Assembly: GCA_963383645.1 (NCBI GenBank)
Contig: OY726567.1
Span: forward strand, 64,139,234-64,203,233
Length of the DNA: 64,000 nt
Reading direction: 5' to 3'
Source: Muscardinus avellanarius
Lineage: Eukaryota; Chordata; Mammalia; Rodentia; Gliridae
The notes beneath the pieces are model-generated. The model saw only the letters and a list, made by a program, of their open reading frames with translations. It had not been told where the DNA came from and did not search any database. Of this stretch, positions 34,001-45,029 are shown piece by piece (positions within the stretch are counted from its first letter, which is position 1; each line of letters begins with the position of its first letter). The translations under genes were made by a program, and so were the position numbers.

Positions 34001-36040
34001 TATATCTTCTATGACCCATTCTTCATTCAGAAGTGTGGTGTTCAGCCTACATATGTTCATGTGGTTTCTCTGGGTCTTTTTATAGTTGATTTATAATTTC
34101 ATTCCATTATGGTCTGAAAAGACAGAAGGAAGTATGTCACATTTTTTCAATTTACTAGTGCTCATTTTGTGTCCCAGGACGTGATTGATTTTGGAGAAGG
34201 TTCCATGAACAGCTGAGAAAAATGTGAACTCTGCTGTATTTAGGTGAAACATTCTATATGTGTCCAATAGGTTCATTAGATTAATGGTTTTCTTTAGTGC
34301 TGAGGCTTCTTTAGTAACCTTTTTTCTAGAAGATCAGTAAAGGAGTAAATGGAAGAATAGGGTAATTTTCAAATAGGGTCAAATAGTATGAGTATAAGAG
34401 TTTGTTAAGGTAGTATATACTAGAGATTAGAGATAGTACCAATGTAGTAGAATTCTAGTAACCAATGTATAGTTTCTGGTTTAGTGATATGACTTGGATT
34501 TAATACAGGACTAGGGAATGATAAAAAAAAGAAGAGAAAAGATAGAAGAGGGATATAGAGGATAGAGTAGATTTGTACAAGGGAAGTTACTTGGGAGAGG
34601 AATGCTTTGAGGGTTAAAGAAACAACAAAATCAAACAAACAAAACAAAATAAATATGAAAAACAAAACAAAAAAGCCCATAAACCTCCTCTAAAAATAGA
34701 AAAAAAAGGAATTAGGTATACACACACACAAAAGAACAAAAAAGCTGAAACAATCTCAACAACAAATTGATGAGACTCTACATATAAGTTCAGCAGTCTA
34801 TCTCTGTGTAGATACTGATGTCTACCAGCACCTTTTCCTCTGTGAATCTGGTTATCTGATTCTTCTCAGTTTAGGCAGATGATAGATATCAATGGGGTTG
34901 TTTAATATTGAGTGAAGGTCACCCTCCACACTTTGCACAGATTTGGAGTCTAGGTCTCTCCTTGCCTCTATTGGTAGCATATGCCTCTGAGACCAAACTC
35001 GATGTAGGAGTCTTAGTTTTACACAGCTAGGGCTGGGCTAGTCTGATTTCTCCCTGTTCACCACAGTTGGGATGTCTGTGGTTTCCCGGCAATCCTACTC
35101 ATTGTGTTTAGAATTAAGCATAAGATTCCCCTCACACTTTCCACTGATCTGAGCCTGAGTCTTTCTGAGCTTCTGATAACAACAGCAGATCCCACTTCTA
35201 CCTTTTATGGGTTCATTTCCAGTTCACCACAACTTCACTTATTGTGCTCTGGATCTCTGGGGGGTGTGGTAATCTCTGCCACCCCTGTTCTTTTCCTGAG
35301 TTGTATCGCAAAGTCTCAGACCCAGGGAGTTAGTTGCAGCTGCATCACACTCTGAGGGCGCCGAGCTGGGGGATTTCCTTCAGGGAGCTTCAAGTGGGGT
35401 GTAATAATATCTGCTACCCCTACTCCTGCACTGCATTGAACTGCTAGTTCTCAGACACAGGGAGTTATCAAAGCTGGTTGAGTCCCTGAGGGTGCAATGC
35501 TGGGATTTCTCCTATAGGGGCCACAATTTCACTTAAAATTGTAGTGGTGTTGGGCTGGAGCTTTCCTGAGTGTGGTGAACTTGCCACTGCTGCTGGCAAT
35601 ATGGCATCACTGCCACGCCCTCAGCCATGAGGCTGTGATACCTCCGTTTGGTTTTGAGCTCTGCTCTGAATCCCTGGAGATTGTGCTGGGCTTGGCTGCT
35701 GAAAAATTTAGCTCATGTTCTCGTTGAAAGAGATGCTGGTTTACATACGACTGGACTGCAACTGGTTGCTTCAATTTCTTTTGCTTTTCCTCCCTGGAGT
35801 CTGGTTCTGTGAGGCAAGATGGTGTCAGTGCGAAGGCTGCCACGGTGGCAGACCAGCTTTTTTCTGCTTCTCTGGGTGTTCTAGTCTTTTTTTTTTTTTT
35901 TTTTTTTTTTGGTCTCTTGTTTTTATAGCTATTATTTATCTATTCACAGTACTTTTTGTCTCTGTAAGGTGCTATTTTTGATGCTATGGAGATCGAGTGT
36001 CAGCAGTACTCATAGAAGCTGTTTTACTTGATCACCATGT
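31005..36040 (-). mobile_element. L1 lacking ORF1 (5'UTR-spacer-ORF2), minus strand
   Basis: On the minus strand: 5'UTR (about 36040-35300), a non-ORF1 spacer (about 35300-34330), and ORF2 from the end of the endonuclease (about 34310) to its C-terminus near 31010. ORF1 and the first part of the endonuclease are absent. The 5'UTR shares motifs with the half-L1 leader (GGCAATATGGC-type blocks). The spacer is shared with the L1 at 50565-54318. It lies in the large intron between the KRAB-B exon and the finger exon, antisense to that gene. Confidence 0.82.
31030..34310 (-). pseudogene. L1 ORF2 with dead RT, minus strand
   Basis: Segments in order on the minus strand: endonuclease end with the SDHN motif (open 34276-34091); linker (34060-33755); RT core (33021-32545) with [11 protein letters not shown] and IRQGCP; and a C-terminal part (32368-31889). 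The RT catalytic FADD is replaced by FAHG, which would abolish polymerase activity. Several frameshifts and stops separate the open pieces. Confidence 0.87.
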
Positions 36041-36043
36041 TTT

Positions 36044-36070
36044 CCTATCCCTATACTTTATAGGGATAGG
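36044..36070. repeat. Perfect inverted repeat
   Basis: CCTATCCCTATA (36044-36055), a three-base loop CTT, and TATAGGGATAGG (36059-36070). The 12-bp arms match perfectly. It sits at the 5' edge of the minus-strand L1. Confidence 0.9.
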
Positions 36071-36091
36071 GAAATTTAAAAGGGCCTCCCT

Positions 36092-36093
<2 letters not shown>

Positions 36094-36126
<33 letters not shown>
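36094..36126 (+). repeat. (TG)n microsatellite
   Basis: About 16 TG units, inside the remnant of a minus-strand SINE (right part 36140-36226, CCTCCTGTCTCAGCCTCCC). Confidence 0.93.
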
Positions 36127-36127
<1 letters not shown>

Positions 36128-36239
36128 ATGCAAGTGTGTTTATATAGATATCTGCAAACCTGAATCCTCCTGTCTCAGCCTCCCTAGTACTGGGATTTGA
36201 AGTTTGTGCCACCCCTCCTGGCTTGTTGGTCTTTTTTCT

Positions 36240-38158
36240 CATGTTTTCCGGGTACTTAATATTGAAAGCCTGTTTTGCTTTTCTATTTTATTTTTGTATG
36301 AGATTTTTCTGGCCATCTGTTTATAATGCTTTGTGAGAAAAATAATTGGGACAAAATTATACATTATCCTCACAGTATCCAATTTTTGTAACTAGAATGT
36401 TCAACACAGTAAGCAGGACCATAATTAATAGGTATAGTACCTGTAGTGGGAGAAGAAAGAACACCGGACATTTTGAAGCAAAATATTTTAACGTACATTG
36501 TCATTATTAATATTAGTGATCTTAAACATACTTTCAAAAGAAAAAGTGACTGGAATATAATAAAAAATAAGCCAAGTAGTTAATGAAATATTGAATATAT
36601 ATGCAATTGAATAAAGCAGTAGAATAAAAATGGATAATTAGAGGACAAAGGAAATGGAAAACTCATATGCACAAGTGAACATGTAGGGAGTAGATGTAGA
36701 CTTAGTTGAGAGTGAAAAGGAAAACACTTAAGGTGATTTCATTTATATGCACCATATTAGTAATTCAACCTTTTCTAACAAACATAAATTGTAGTGGGCA
36801 AAATAAGTTCAATAATAAATAGTTGATTCAGTTCTTTTTCTTATTTTGTGGTATTGAGGATTGATGTGAAGCATATTTTATAACTGAGCTACATTCCCAG
36901 CCCTATTTTATTTTTATTTTGAAACAGGGTCTCACTAGGTTAATGAGAACTTCAAATTCTTGGCATTTATCTGTGAATCTATGATCCTCCTGTCTCATCC
37001 TCAAAAATACTGTGAAATAAATATGTATCAACGATGGTCACTTAACAGTTGATGCAATTCTTATAAAAAATCTCACAGTAACTTCACAGTTATGTAGTCA
37101 ATCTAAGTGTCTATCAAATAAGAAAGAATAACTGTTGAGATGTAGACATGCATACCAAACATATTTTAGTCGCCATATATCTATAGTATTATGCATTCAG
37201 TTTTCAAGAAGTGAAATTGTGACAATATATATATAAACAGACATGAAAATGTTTAAAAAATAATGATAATAGTAAGATCTTTCTTATGATTTGAAAATTA
37301 CAATTGTTGATATTATATAAGTAGGATACAATGGTAGTTAGTTTAAGCTGAAGGTTTGAGTGGTTAGAAGATTTTGAAAAAATTCTCAAAATATCTCAGC
37401 TAAACTGTAGGAATAATTTTTGGATATGTGTTTTACAGTAGTTGCCACACTATTATAATCTTCAAAAATTTTATATAAATGGAAGTTATGAGAATATTGA
37501 AATTATGCATGATGTATTGTGGATATTACTTAAATAGATTAAGACATTAAGAAACATTTGCTAGAAAATATCAAGCTATACATAGAAAAGGTAAAGTTTT
37601 ATCTTCAGTATAAAAATAAATAAATAATCAAAGAGCCCCCTAGCATAATCTAGGGATTTGCCCTATGCCTTAGAAACTAAAGTAACAGTCATTATATAGT
37701 TATTTGGAGCCTTATCAATCAGTCTTTAGGATGGGTCTTTGTTTAGTGTACGTTTTTTATATTTGTCTATTTATGGAAAGTGAAGGAACTGAAGATTTCT
37801 ATTCTGTCCTCTTAACTTGGATGTATGAGATACTAGAAATTAATCCTAGAGGCATTTAACCTCTGAATCTCATCCACAGTCTTGTTTATTTTTTCCTTTG
37901 AAATAGGTGTTTTGCTAAATTGCTATGGGTCATGTTAAGTTGTTGAGGCTGACCTTGAATCTCCAATTTTCCCTTGAACCTCCGATCTTCCTTTTTCAGT
38001 CTCCCAAGTACTGAGAGTACAGGCTTGGTTCCCATGCCCAAGATTCTGCAATTTTTAATGCTGTCAGTATAGCAGCATTTTATGATTACTTTGTAAAAAG
38101 TGTTCTGTGAAAGCAATAAGCAAGATAAATCCTTATTTTTATTTCTTATTTCTTTCAG
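36240..38158 (+). other. KRAB-ZNF intron, mostly unique sequence
   Basis: AT-rich intron. The only recognisable items are worn minus-strand SINEs at about 36845-37020 and 37780-38040. The last 50 bases give a good polypyrimidine tract and CAG at 38156-38158. Confidence 0.6.
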
Positions 38159-38448
38159 GTGTGTCTTTTCAGTATACTGAAAGACATTTATCAGAGGCAA
38201 AAAAACAAGATTTATTTCAGAGAATAAAAAGTGAAATATATAGAGACCATGACCATGGGGATATACATGTAAGTGAACAGCAGCCCATGAGGGATATATG
38301 GAAAGGACAGAGAGTATGCTATGCTGAACATAACCAGTGTACAAATTATACCAATGATGACACTGGACAGAAAGATAAAGAATATCAAACATCTCTCAAA
38401 ATTCACTTCATGCCAGCTATATTTACAAATCTGGGCACTTCTTTATGA
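38159..38448 (+). pseudogene. KRAB-ZNF gene, start of finger exon (linker) ending in a premature stop
   Basis: Begins after the acceptor TTTCTTTCAG. In the frame delivered by KRAB-B it reads GVSFQYTERHLSEAKKQDL and continues for about 96 residues to TGA at 38446-38448. Linkers in KRAB-ZNF genes normally run on into the finger array. Here the frame stops about 1.4 kb before the first readable finger. With exons 1, KRAB-A and KRAB-B it would give a finger-less KRAB protein of about 176 residues. The following 38449-39130 is decayed linker and early fingers with many stops (for example a finger-like SYSKCGKRF near 39041-39075). Confidence 0.75.
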
Positions 38449-39130
38449 CAGGTTTGTCCAAGTCAGTTTTTAAACCATGGCTTTACCTAGAAAAAAAAAT
38501 TTTAAATATGTGACATGTGATACAGATCATGGAGTCAATATTCATGTAAACTATTCTGAATATAGCCTTGAATTAAACTGTCATTTAAACTTTTCACAAG
38601 ACAAAATATTTAAAAATATAGAAAAAACCCTAACCCAGAAAATTACAGGGCATCACTCACCAAAAATTTATTTTTGTTCAATCGAGAATTAGCTCCACTT
38701 CATGATAATATATGAAATTTAAATAGATACTCAGAATCATCTGTCACCTCATTGTGGAATCCAAGCTAAAAGAATATAAGGAATGATGCGATTACTGACA
38801 TAAATAATGAAACAAGAAAGGTCTTTAATGAGGGCACTTTCCAAAATAATCATCCAGGGACTATAATTGGAGAAAGAACTTATCAAATCAGCAAATCATG
38901 GAAAAATGCTAAGTTTGAGTCAAATATTGACAAACTTCAGAGAACCCATGCTTCAGAGAACCATGGCAAAGGAGAAAATATGAAAATATCATTGAACAAT
39001 TTCCATTCTTTACTATACATAAGAATGTGAACATTAGGGAGCATAGTTACAGCAAATGTGGCAAAAGGTTTAAAACATCCATACAATTTATGGAGCAGAA
39101 AGAAACTAATACTAGAAAATCTTTCAACAG

Positions 39131-39713
39131 AAACTGTGGCGGGGTGAAAAGTGCATGGTGTGTGTGTGGGGAGAAGTAATTCCCCCCCACCACACAAATA
39201 GACAAACAGAAAAACCATCGATTCTTGTCCTAAGCTAAGACTAAGTATTCATCACTTGGACCCTTGCTGAAGATTTAAAGGAGTTTATTAGAAAGATAGA
39301 AATACAGAAAATAGAAATACAGCCCCATGCCAAGATGGCATGAGGGGATGACTCGAATGAGTACACCAAAGGGCTTACACGTGGACCGGACTTTTTATAC
39401 CATGACCTCCATCTTGTTTGCATGACTCTGAAGTAGTGAACGTCCCTGTAAGGTACCTCCCCTTAACCCTGTTAAGGTACCTCCCCTAGCAAGGTGTGGT
39501 GAGGTGTCTCCTTTCATGAAGGGCAAGGTCAAACCCTGCCCCATCCTCCCTAGATCATCATGTAGATCTGTCTTTAGAAAGAGGAAGCCCTAGCTCTCCT
39601 CTACTGACTTGTTAATTACTTTGAGCTAGGTTGATTTACATTGGAATAGCTGCCTGTTTTAGGCAGGAACCAAGTCCTTTCTTTACCCATATCTGTCACC
39701 ATTTTGACACAAC
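39131..39713 (-). mobile_element. Solo LTR of a class I (gamma-like) ERV, antisense within the finger exon
   Basis: Minus-strand LTR, 39709 to 39135, with TG and CA ends. It has a TATA box (TATAAAAAGTCC, near 39398) and AATAAA (39289-39284). Flanks AAAC and CAAC are a near match for a 4-bp target duplication. Finger-coding sequence lies on both sides, so it interrupts the ZNF exon. No internal retroviral sequence is present. The exact ends are provisional, and the family is inferred from layout only. Confidence 0.7.
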
Positions 39714-39884
39714 TATTTTGAAATATACCAATTATTTTCTTTTTAAATATATTAATAATCAGAGCTTTCCCAAATCTTCCTAGGTCATTCTCAATACTGG
39801 TACAGAAACAAGGGAAATAAATAAAGAATAACATCAGAAGTATCATCAAATCTATGTAAACATAATACAACAAACATTAATGGA

Positions 39885-41417
39885 GGACCATGCAAATGTA
39901 AGAGATGTAATAAATCTTTTAATCTGTGTTCCCAGGTTACTCAACATCAGGTAGATGACAAAGGAGAGACCCTACGCAGCGGCAGAGAATGCAGTGAGTC
40001 CTTTGCTCACTTCTCTGATCTTGATGAACATTTGAGATCTCATACAGCAAAGATACAGTATAGGTGTCAAGAGTGTAGTCTATCTATTGCTCATACATCA
40101 GCTCTTGATGTGCATCAGAAAAGCCAAACTAGAGGAAAACCCAACAAATGTAAAGAATGTGGTAAATCCTTTACTCACAACTCAACTCTTCTAGAGCATC
40201 AGAGAATCCACACTGGAGAGAAATGCTACAAATGTAAAGAATTCAGTAATTCTTTTGCTCAAACCTCAGCTCTTGTAGTCCCTCACAGAATCCACACTAG
40301 AGAGAAAACCTACCCATGTAAAGATTGCAGTGAATCTTTTACTCACAGCTCAACTCTCTTGCAGCATCAGGTAAGCCACACTAGAGAGAATCTCTACAAA
40401 TGTAAAGAATGCATTAAATCTTTTTCTTCTTCCTCAGAACTAAATGTGCATAAGAGAATCCACACTGGAGAGAAACTCTACAAATGTGAAAAATGCAGTA
40501 AAGCTTTTGCTCAGAAGTCAACTCTCATACAGCATAAAAAAGTCCACAGTGGAGAAAAACCCTACAAATGTAAAGAATGCAGTAAAGCTTTTTCCCATAC
40601 CTCAACTCTTAGAGTGCATAAAAGAATCCACACTGGAGAGAAACCTTACAAATGTGAAGTATGCAGTAAATCTTTTTCCTATACCTCAAGTATAATTAGG
40701 CATGTGAGAATCCACACAGAAGAGCAACTCTACAAATGTGAAAAATGCAATAAAGCTTTTGCTCAGAAGTCAACTCTCATACAGCATAAAGAAGTCCACA
40801 GTGGAGAAAACCCCTACAAATGTAAAGAATGCAGTAAAGCTTTTCCCTATACCTCAGATCTAGTTAGGCATGAAAGAACCCACACAGGAGAGAAACCCTA
40901 CAAATGTCAAGAATGCAGTAAAGCTTTTGCTTACAACTCAGCTCTTGTAGCACATCAAAGAATCCACACAGGAGAGAAACCCTACAAATGTAAAGAATGC
41001 AGTAAAGCTTTTGCTCAGAGCTCAGCTCTTGTAGCACATCAAAGAATCCACACAGGAGAGAAACCCTACAAATGTCAAGAATGCAGTAAAGCTTTTACTC
41101 AGAGCTCAGCTCTTGTAGTGCATAAAAGAATCCACACTGGAGAGAAACCTTACAAATGTGAAGTGTGCAGTAAATCTTTTTCCTATAATTCACATCTAGT
41201 TAGGCATGAGAAAACCCACACAAGAGAGAAACCCTATAAATGTAAAGAATGCAGTAAAGCTTTTGCTTACAACTCAAATATCAAAAAGCATCAGAGAATC
41301 CACACTGGAGGGAAACTCTACAAATGTAAAGAATGCAGTAAAGCTTTTGCTTACAACTCAAATCTCAAAATGCATCAGAGAATACATACTGTAGAGGAAG
41401 CCTACAAATGTAAGTAA
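39885..41417 (+). pseudogene. C2H2 zinc-finger array of the copy B KRAB-ZNF gene
   Basis: The array is an open frame from at least 39885 to TAA at 41415-41417; the first ATG is 40032, giving 461 codons. Each finger follows Y-K-C-x2-C-x12-H-x3-H with TGEKPYKC-type linkers. Two worn fingers precede 40032. Of the 16 fingers after it, 14 have all four zinc ligands. Finger 1 has lost its last His, and finger 3 has lost a Cys (KEF) and a His (VVPH). DNA-contact positions repeat: Q-S-T-Q in fingers 6 and 9, Y-S-x-R in 8, 10 and 14, and Q/Y-S-A-A/V in 11-13. The array is out of frame with the KRAB linker and separated from it by a stop and an LTR, so it is probably not translated as a KRAB fusion. 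Confidence 0.88.
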
Positions 41418-42470
<1,053 letters not shown>

Positions 42471-42992
42471 TTAATGGCAAAAGAAAAAGATAGCAGTTGA
42501 ATTGTAATCATGAGGCCACTCAACCTCCTGTGTGAGTTCTAGACACTGTGCTTCTTTATTAAGGTAAGAAACAAATTATGAATGTATGCAACAAACCATT
42601 TTACCAATTCTTTTCAGAGTGAAAAAGACTTTGTTTTCTATTAAAATTCTGCAGAATGTTCAGTATAGAAGTCCTTTGCAGTCCTTGAAAAAACTTTATT
42701 GTTAGAGTTTTTTTAAATCTTCACAGACACTAGAGAAAAAAGCAACTCTTTGAAAAAAATCTATAAATATTTGTCTTCTCAATATTGACTAACATTATAA
42801 ATGTGTGTAGCAAAAACAGAAAATGCAAAATTTAACATCACTCTTTGAGAAAAAATATTGTTTGAGTGCTTGCCATCTGTATTTTAACAGAGCATAATAC
42901 AAAGTATTTTAAACTGCTTCATTTAGACTGTGCTAATTTTACTTTATTCATATAATATCATTGTGTAAACTGATGTTTTAATATTGAAATTC

Positions 42993-42998
42993 AATAAA
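42993..42998 (+). terminator. Possible polyadenylation signal of the KRAB-ZNF gene
   Basis: AATAAA about 520 bases after the last finger remnants, preceded by AT-rich sequence typical of ZNF 3'UTRs. Not tested against transcripts. Confidence 0.4.
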
Positions 42999-42999
42999 T

Positions 43000-43970
43000 G
43001 TAGGGTATCTTCAAAAAAACATGAAATGCTTCCACTTTCTTTCAGACTTTAGTGAATAGGACCAGTACAGGTGCCAACACCTCATTATTGGGTAACTTGT
43101 CGAGTCCCTTCTCTAGTATCCTCTTTTCTGGAAAAATGACATTACAAATAACTTGAAGAATGTCACCCATATAAGTTGTATTTGAATGAAGGGACATTGT
43201 AATTTTTATAATAAAAGTAATATTGTCGTATAATTATAAATGAGTCTTATGAGAATATGGAGGACAAGTGAGGACCAGGTTCAGAATCTCCTTGCATACA
43301 CAATGGATATGGACATGTGTGTCAGCATACCACATGATGTAATTTGAACTTACATTCTTTTATGCTCAGAAAGAAGTCTCCATTAGGGCTTATAATAAGT
43401 AACAGTTCAATCTTGCCTTCTTTAGAAACAGCCAGAATTGATTATTACCCTACCAAAACTCTGACCATTTTTGTTTGATAGACCTAATAGATAAAATGCT
43501 GACTGCAGTGTGTTGTGCGTCTCTTCCCTGGGGAAAATGAGCCCTCTACTCTGGCAAAAACTTCTTTACTGTGTTTGTGATTTCTTCTATTCTGATTTCC
43601 AATGCAATTTAGATACCATACTGAGTTGTGAATTAATATTTGAAACATTTACCCAGTACATTTCTTTATACATGTTCATTTTTGGTTCTAGTTGAATAAA
43701 CACCATTTTTTGTTTTCATTCGTATAAAAGTATATACTAGTGTATTTAACTAAAGATTAATTGTTTTACACTGTTGGGAATTAGACCTACTGGAATTACA
43801 ACACTAGCCTACATCCACATCCTTATAATTTTTAAAATTTTAACCCAGTACTTTTTTAAGATACCAAATCTGGCTTTGAACTTGGGATCATTCTACCTCT
43901 ACCTTCTACACATTTAACAGTATAGGTTCTTATCAAAATATCCAGTCAAAATATACTTTTTAGGATTAAG
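43000..43970. other. ZNF 3' flank, no gene seen
   Basis: Unique AT-rich sequence. A very worn minus-strand SINE is possible near 43755-43930. No coding signal. Confidence 0.45.
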
Positions 43971-43974
43971 AAAA

Positions 43975-44180
43975 AATAAGCCAGACATGGTGATACACAT
44001 ATGTAATCCCAGTCCTTAGAAGGCTGAGACAAGAGGATCACATGTTTGAAGCCAGCCACAGCAATTTATAAAAGCTATCATTGCTGAGATCCTATTTCAA
44101 AATTTAAAAAACTCTCATGTTTAAATTAGATGAAAAACAATCTTGAGTTCAAACCCCAGTACCACAAAAACAAAAACAAA
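43975..44180 (+). mobile_element. Old SINE
   Basis: GCCAGACATGGTGATACAC to CAAACCCCAGTACCACAAAAAC. Confidence 0.75.
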
Positions 44181-44392
44181 AAAAAGCAATATAAAGGAAA
44201 TAATATACGTCTGGTGTGTATATAAAAGTGTGCCTAATTTCAAAATGTAATGGGAATACTTGACAAAAACTAATTTTTTAAAATACTATTCCATTCTATT
44301 TACGATTAGCCTAGAGAAAAGCTTAGAAATAAACCTAACCATAAAGGTAAAATAAATCTGTGTGGAAAATTATAAAATATTAAAAAGAGATG

Positions 44393-44605
44393 CCGGGTGT
44401 GGTGGTGCACGCTTGTAATCCCCACGCTCGGGAGGCAGAGACAGGAGGATCTCGCAGGTTCGAAGCCAGCCGCGCGTGCTGGCTTAGGAGAACCTGTTTC
44501 CAAATAAAAATGTAAAAATAGGTCTGGGAGTGTAGCCCGGAGGTAGAAGGGCTTCCAGGAACCCCAGTACCACCAAATATAAAATAAAATAAAATAAAAT
44601 ATTGA
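44393..44605 (+). mobile_element. B1-dID SINE, young, in old L1
   Basis: GCCGGGTGTGGTGGTGCACGC to CAGTACCACC with an AAAATA tail. It lies within plus-strand old L1 ORF2 sequence (44281-44700). Confidence 0.88.
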
Positions 44606-44709
44606 AAAGAGAAGGTGAAAAAAGATTTTAGAAGATGGAAGGACCTCCCATGCTTGTCAAAAACTGAAATGACATAAAAAACTTAAATGTCAAAAAATTG
44701 GATTTCCAA

Positions 44710-44928
44710 AAATTTTTTTTAACACTGGAGATTGAACTTAGGGGCATTCTCCGTTACTCCTACACCCCAAGCACTATACTTTATTCTTTATTTTGAAACA
44801 AGTTCTCAATTAATTGCAAAGGGCCTCAATAAGTAGTAGCTGAGGCTGCCCTCCAACTGTGATCCTCTGTCTCACACTTCCAAATGCTGGGATTACAAGT
44901 GTCCACCAACACGCCCTGCTCAATGTTT
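44710..44928 (-). mobile_element. SINE, minus strand
   Basis: AACACTGGAGATTGAACTTAG to CACCAACACGCCCTGCTC. The left-arm counterpart is cut to 42 bases at 16512-16553. Confidence 0.75.
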
Positions 44929-45029
44929 TTGAACAGGCAGAATAAATATCATTAAAATGCCCATTTCTCAAAGGTGGCCTAGAGATTCAATGCAATACCC
45001 ATTAAATTACCAAAGTTATTCCTTACATA

